From assembly GCA_003260075.1 (NCBI GenBank), contig QLIY01000179.1:1-64000 (forward strand): DNA of 64,000 nucleotides, in the 5' to 3' direction. The notes beneath the pieces are model-generated. The model ran no database searches, had not been told where the DNA came from, and was given only the letters and a program-made list of their open reading frames with translations. Origin of the DNA: Phallusia mammillata (Eukaryota; Chordata; Ascidiacea; Phlebobranchia; Ascidiidae). A program made the position numbers and the translations under genes. Of this stretch, positions 60,401 to 64,000 are shown piece by piece (position 1 is the stretch's first letter; each line of letters opens with the position of its first letter).

Positions 60401-62790
60401 GGTCCAACTAGGTGATTTCATGACAGGAACTACCCCTTTGTACATCCAGGACATCGGGTATTTTGTTTCCACTAGGCGAGTTACAGATCCCTTAACTCCG
60501 GCCCAACCCCTTTTACAAATCCGGCTACAAGTAGCGTTTTAAGAAAATGCAAAATTGCTCACACGCTATCTTCCTAAAATAGTCGCAAAATTTGGGCACT
60601 TTGATTCTAGACTTACATTGCATTGCTTAAAGTCTGTTATTTAATAAACCCTTGTCGCCACCTTGTGGCTGTAATTACTTGCGCAAAATATTTGCCAATG
60701 CAGTCAGTTTGTCTACTTGAAGTATGACTGGAATCAACCTACCAACTCTGGCTCTACGACCGAGACTTGCGATAACCACTCGAGTCATGCTCCGCGATGA
60801 ACGGATATAAGTCGTACCTTTTGCTGAGTGTGGTTCAAGCCAAGGGTTTACGAAAGAACAACAGCAAACTGTACAAACTATTCGGTTGGTAACTATTTGG
60901 ATGCAACATGCCTAGATACTGTCTTATCAAAAAGCAGTTTTGATTTACTTGTTGCTTAAGTATTTTGTGACTGTTACCAAGACGACTTAAGTGCGAGCTC
61001 TCAAATGTTATTTTTAGTAGTGCGTGCGTCACCAGTGGTACTAGACCCACAAGACAGGCAAACGAATTTAGCTGGGACCACTTGCCTATTGTCTGGTGGT
61101 TACTGAAATAGTACCACAAGATGCTCTGCTTATTTCCGTATGAGAGAAAGTAATTGTGATTTCAACGAAGTGGTTGCCAAGTCGATTTTGCTGTTAGATG
61201 GATCTTTCAGAACCACTTGAGAATTGAAGCGAAACCATACAGCCACGTTTGTTTTTAACATGATAACTGAACTTTGCCATATTTTTAAAGCTGCGGTCTC
61301 AGAAATTTTTGAAGACACTTTCAAAAGCAATGGGTGACTTAGTTTTTCTATGTTTCATTTAAAAAGCATAACAATAACCCGCGAAACAGGCCAATATGTT
61401 GTGATCCCAAAGTACTCATTGTGATGTTTCCAAAAACCAGTTGGCTCGTTATCTTTTTTTTCCATTTTGACTACGTAACATCATCGTGCTCGTAAACTGT
61501 TTGCTAAGTCGCCGAAAGTTGCGACACTGTGGCGCAACACCTGACGCCATCGTCATGACAACGTGCGTAGCGCTTCACGCAGCTACGTAGTGATCAGGTG
61601 TAGTGGCGACACGATAAACGCAATTACCGCATTACAATGGAATGTGAAGCCGACTTCTGGCTTTTAAATTGTTTTTCCCCTTCGGTCAGGCTTAGGGTTT
61701 TCACCTGGAGAAAAGGGCATTTTACCGTTGCCAGCAACAAATATTGTTTGCTGTGTTGCTCTGTTTGGTCATTTCATATGTTTGTTCTCTACAGTAACCA
61801 CGATTGCCGATTACCACATCATAGCAGGAACTGTATACCAATCTCCTGATTTGTCATCAATCTGCAATTCAAGATTGGTATGTTATATTGTGATGTAACA
61901 AAGTGTGACAAAAAATATTTTATTTGTCGTATTTAACTTCAGTTTTTTTCGTTTTGATACAGCATTTACTTGAAAATAAAAGTATAGCTTTCATGTTGCT
62001 TCAAATCCGTACAGTTTACGTTAAAAGTGTTTTGAATCTATATTGAGGTAATTTTCTTTGTTAAGAGATTATGTAACCAATAAATATCTGCTAACTATTA
62101 ACAGTTGCCTTTAAGTTTTATTGCATAGTTTCCATTTATGCAGATGACCACATTTCATCGGTTGGAGGCAGCCTTTTCAGAAGGTTAGTGTACTGACTTT
62201 TATTAACTTGCAAAAAATGTCAGTTTATGAATCCATCATCAGATAACCTTAAATGAGCATATCGTGTAACAATCCCAATGTTTAAGGTTACATGGTGTTT
62301 TACAGCTCTGTCTTACTCACGCTATCATCCTGCCAAAGGTTACTCATGGCAGTTCAATAAAAAGGATCAAAAGGAAAACAAAAAACCTGCCAAAGTAAAG
62401 GAAGAACCTGGTTCTTCATTCCAGTGTCGAAGAGTTGATGTTCTATTAAGCACGCTTACATCAAAGTTTCCTCATAAATTTGTACAGGTCTGTATTTGTC
62501 CTTAAATTCAGTGGCAAGTGTTAAGGTCTTGCAATATTGTAGTTTATTGCAAGGTTTGTAGTACAACTGATGAATAACTTTCTGACCAAAGTTTTTTATT
62601 TTCTCAGACACAACCAGGTGAAAAACCAGTGCCAGCACAAGCATTGACATCCGCTGAAGTAAAACCTGAAAAGTTAGCAAACCCTGCTGCTGCTCAACCC
62701 CTGACAGCTGCACCACGCCCACCTGTGGCCAATGTGACAGTAAAACAAGAGCCAAAACCTCCCCCTGATAAACGAATGAAGTTTATGTGA
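57499..62790 (+). CDS. MED6: Mediator complex subunit 6
   Basis: Exons 57499-57658, 58826-58917, 61795-61877, 62144-62183, 62306-62487 and 62608-62790, all in phase. The text is diagnostic of MED6: [89 protein letters not shown] and [16 protein letters not shown]. Nuclear protein of the Mediator head module, bridging activators and RNA polymerase II. Length (about 250 residues) fits the family. The tail after GEKPVP is Pro/Ala/Lys-rich, as in other animals. The first exon, which must supply the start and one base of the codon before NQLG, is not resolved. Confidence 0.95.
58355..58760. repeat. GGTTCGG-rich low-complexity stretch in MED6 intron 2
   Basis: Dense repeats of 'ggttcgggttc' and 'ccggttcggg' at both ends of the stretch, with a 10-G join at 58572-58581 in the middle. 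The start (from 58357) and the end (to about 58757) use the same words, so it may be an element with similar ends, but no target duplication was found. Confidence 0.5.
58918..61794. other. Large MED6 intron without recognisable features
   Basis: 2.9-kb intron between the 58826 and 61795 exons. Frames up to 123 codons exist but show no family motifs. The small 'acgtgcgtagcgc...acgcagctacgtag' inverted motif at about 61560-61590 is the only local structure noticed. Confidence 0.45.
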
Positions 62791-62858
62791 AGTGCACAAA
62801 TTAAACCACTGGGCAAATATAAAAGTATGTTTTACAATTAGTACAAACATACCTTTTC

Positions 62859-62864
62859 ATTAAA
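62859..62864 (+). terminator. Poly(A) signal ATTAAA of MED6
   Basis: ATTAAA, 69 bases after the MED6 stop codon. No AATAAA lies nearer. Confidence 0.4.
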
Positions 62865-62947
62865 GGTAAATGAAATATCTGCACCTATTACTGGAGTTGA
62901 ATACCTAGACATATAGATAGACCCATTGTCATTGTTTAGCAATAGCA

Positions 62948-62953
62948 TTTATT
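62948..62953 (-). terminator. Poly(A) signal AATAAA of the CSKMT-like gene
   Basis: AATAAA on the minus strand, 20 bases past the stop codon at 62973. The 3' ends of this gene and MED6 therefore converge within about 180 bases. Confidence 0.65.
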
Positions 62954-62972
62954 TCGATGCACAAAAAAGGGT

Positions 62973-63583
62973 TTATGTGTCTGTTTCTTCTGAATTGTGT
63001 TTTTTAACAAAATACATGTACACTTTCAAACTATTGCTTTCAGTGCCTATCTCTGTAAAAGAAACATTTATTTGTGTTTCACTACATCTCAAATCATCCA
63101 GCCTTACTTCTGGAGGCTCAGTTGTGATTTGAACAAAGATTCCATTAGGTTTAAGCACACGAAAAACTTCTTTCATCAACATTCCAAATTGTTTTTTACC
63201 ATCGCAATGTCGTAGAATAGCTTCTGAAGTACCCTTATCAATTACCATGTCTATACTACAAGTTGCAAAAGGAAGTTGATTGCATATGTCACATACAACA
63301 TAAGTGCATTGTGGAAATTGTGTTGATAATTTCACTAAGCATTCGATTGATGCATCAAGGCAATATACTGATAGATCCGAATGTTTTTCTGCTAATGTTG
63401 GACCAGATGATGATGTTCCACAACCAATATCCAATGCATTTTGACATGAGTTGTGATGAATAATATTGTCCAAATGATCCTTTATATCTTTGTATGACAC
63501 AAACCATTCTCTTGACTCATCTGATGAATTATAAAAGTTTGACCATGCTTCTTTCATTCCCAGATTCATCATCAAATTTTTAG
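62973..63583 (-). CDS. CSKMT: Citrate synthase-lysine methyltransferase-like (METTL12 family)
   Basis: One exon; first ATG at 63572. SAM-dependent methyltransferase: motif I NALDIGCGTSSSG, an acidic residue after strand 2 (YCLDASIE), VVCDICNQLPF, then DKGTSEAILRH and VFRVLKPNGIFVQIT, and EPPEVRLDDLR near the end. The DKGT and PxVRL words are as in CSKMT/METTL12, the mitochondrial enzyme that methylates citrate synthase; other METTL (METTL13-like) methyltransferases share DKGT, so the assignment is good but not certain. An ATG start would leave no Arg-rich presequence. The exon is preceded by TTTTAG and two bases (CT) that would join in frame to the NME6 exon upstream. Confidence 0.75.
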
Positions 63584-63727
63584 CTAAAACAATGTAACAC
63601 CTGGTAATTCTTGCAACATAAACTTAGTTAAAATCAAAGTGGAGGGTAGGTTCCATAGTTCTTACAAATTTAAGCTAACTTCATGTGGATTTAATAATAT
63701 TTCAGTGTTACAAATTGATGAACATAC

Positions 63728-63971
63728 CAGCATCTGAACTTTGGTAATCATTGTTATGTCGGTCACCAAATATGTGATGTGATGAAGTGGGGTCAAAAAT
63801 GGGTTCTTCACCTAAATCAAGCTGTTCTAGCCATTTGTTTGCATTGAAGTCAGGAAAAAAGAAGGAAGTTTCTTCAGCTGCTGATTGCACAGAATCTGAC
63901 CCATGCACAGTGTTTCGTGTATCAGTTAACCCAAATCTTCCTCTGATTGTGTTTGGGTCTGTGAACTGACT
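63728..63971 (-). CDS. NME6: NME6-like nucleoside diphosphate kinase, C-terminal exon (rest outside window)
   Basis: Frame from the acceptor at 63972 reads DPNTIRGRFGLTDTRNTVHG then SDSVQSAAEETSFFFPDFN. This includes the NDK active-site-proximal motif (R...N..HGSDS) and the FF-P-F segment typical of NME6. The catalytic His lies in an upstream exon, beyond the window. After a tail of about 40 residues the exon ends with the good donor GCTG|GTATGT at 63728. Reading through gives GMFINL and a stop at 63708. NME6 acts in mitochondrial nucleotide supply in vertebrates. Confidence 0.85.
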
Positions 63972-64000
63972 CTAAAAATACATTTTGGGAATAGACTGAA

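Overview
The window is an AT-rich metazoan nuclear locus: split genes, GT-AG introns of a few hundred bases, and many hAT-type DNA transposons. A tunicate such as Ciona fits best (compact genes, high polymorphism between duplicated stretches, a possible operon-like gene pair), but no feature here proves the phylum. No prokaryotic operon, CRISPR array or rRNA gene was seen.

Layout. 264-36060 (+): the 3' part of a large WD-repeat gene of the WDR64/WDR49 (CFAP337-type, probably axonemal) family. It has 22 coding exons between 264 and 17918, a second copy of the 144-nt exon at 20495-20638, and a probable last exon at 35920-36060. Without the duplicate exon, and with the poly-G run in one exon cut to a frame-keeping length, the exons add up to an open frame of 1033 residues. 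Its introns hold hAT, pogo-like and fold-back elements. Its last intron (about 18 kb) holds a 2.7-kb direct duplication and a striking array of CRE / X-box / CRE-like modules at 27.0-31.0 kb. 37160-40047 (-) and 52822-56009 (-): two paralogous genes for secreted, cysteine-rich, galaxin-like proteins with NTR-like C-termini (410 and 490 residues, both exon chains exactly in frame). They are separated by 12.7 kb with no recognisable gene. About 57499-62790 (+): MED6, Mediator subunit 6, complete except for an unresolved tiny first exon. 62973-63971 (-): a citrate-synthase lysine methyltransferase (CSKMT/METTL12)-like coding exon directly downstream of the last exon of an NME6-like nucleoside diphosphate kinase. 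The two can be joined in frame by a good splice donor and acceptor, so this is either a fusion gene or an operon-like pair.

Assembly quality. At least a dozen G or C homopolymers, most of exactly 10 bases and three of 55-89 bases, sit at joins between near-identical direct duplicates or inside truncated elements. They look like filler at unresolved, heterozygous junctions rather than biology. One of them breaks a coding exon of the WD-repeat gene. Two isolated N bases flank the 2.7-kb duplication.

The neighbouring genes have no obvious common pathway. NME6 and CSKMT are the exception, since both families act in mitochondria. The intronic RFX-type motif array is the most unusual non-coding structure.
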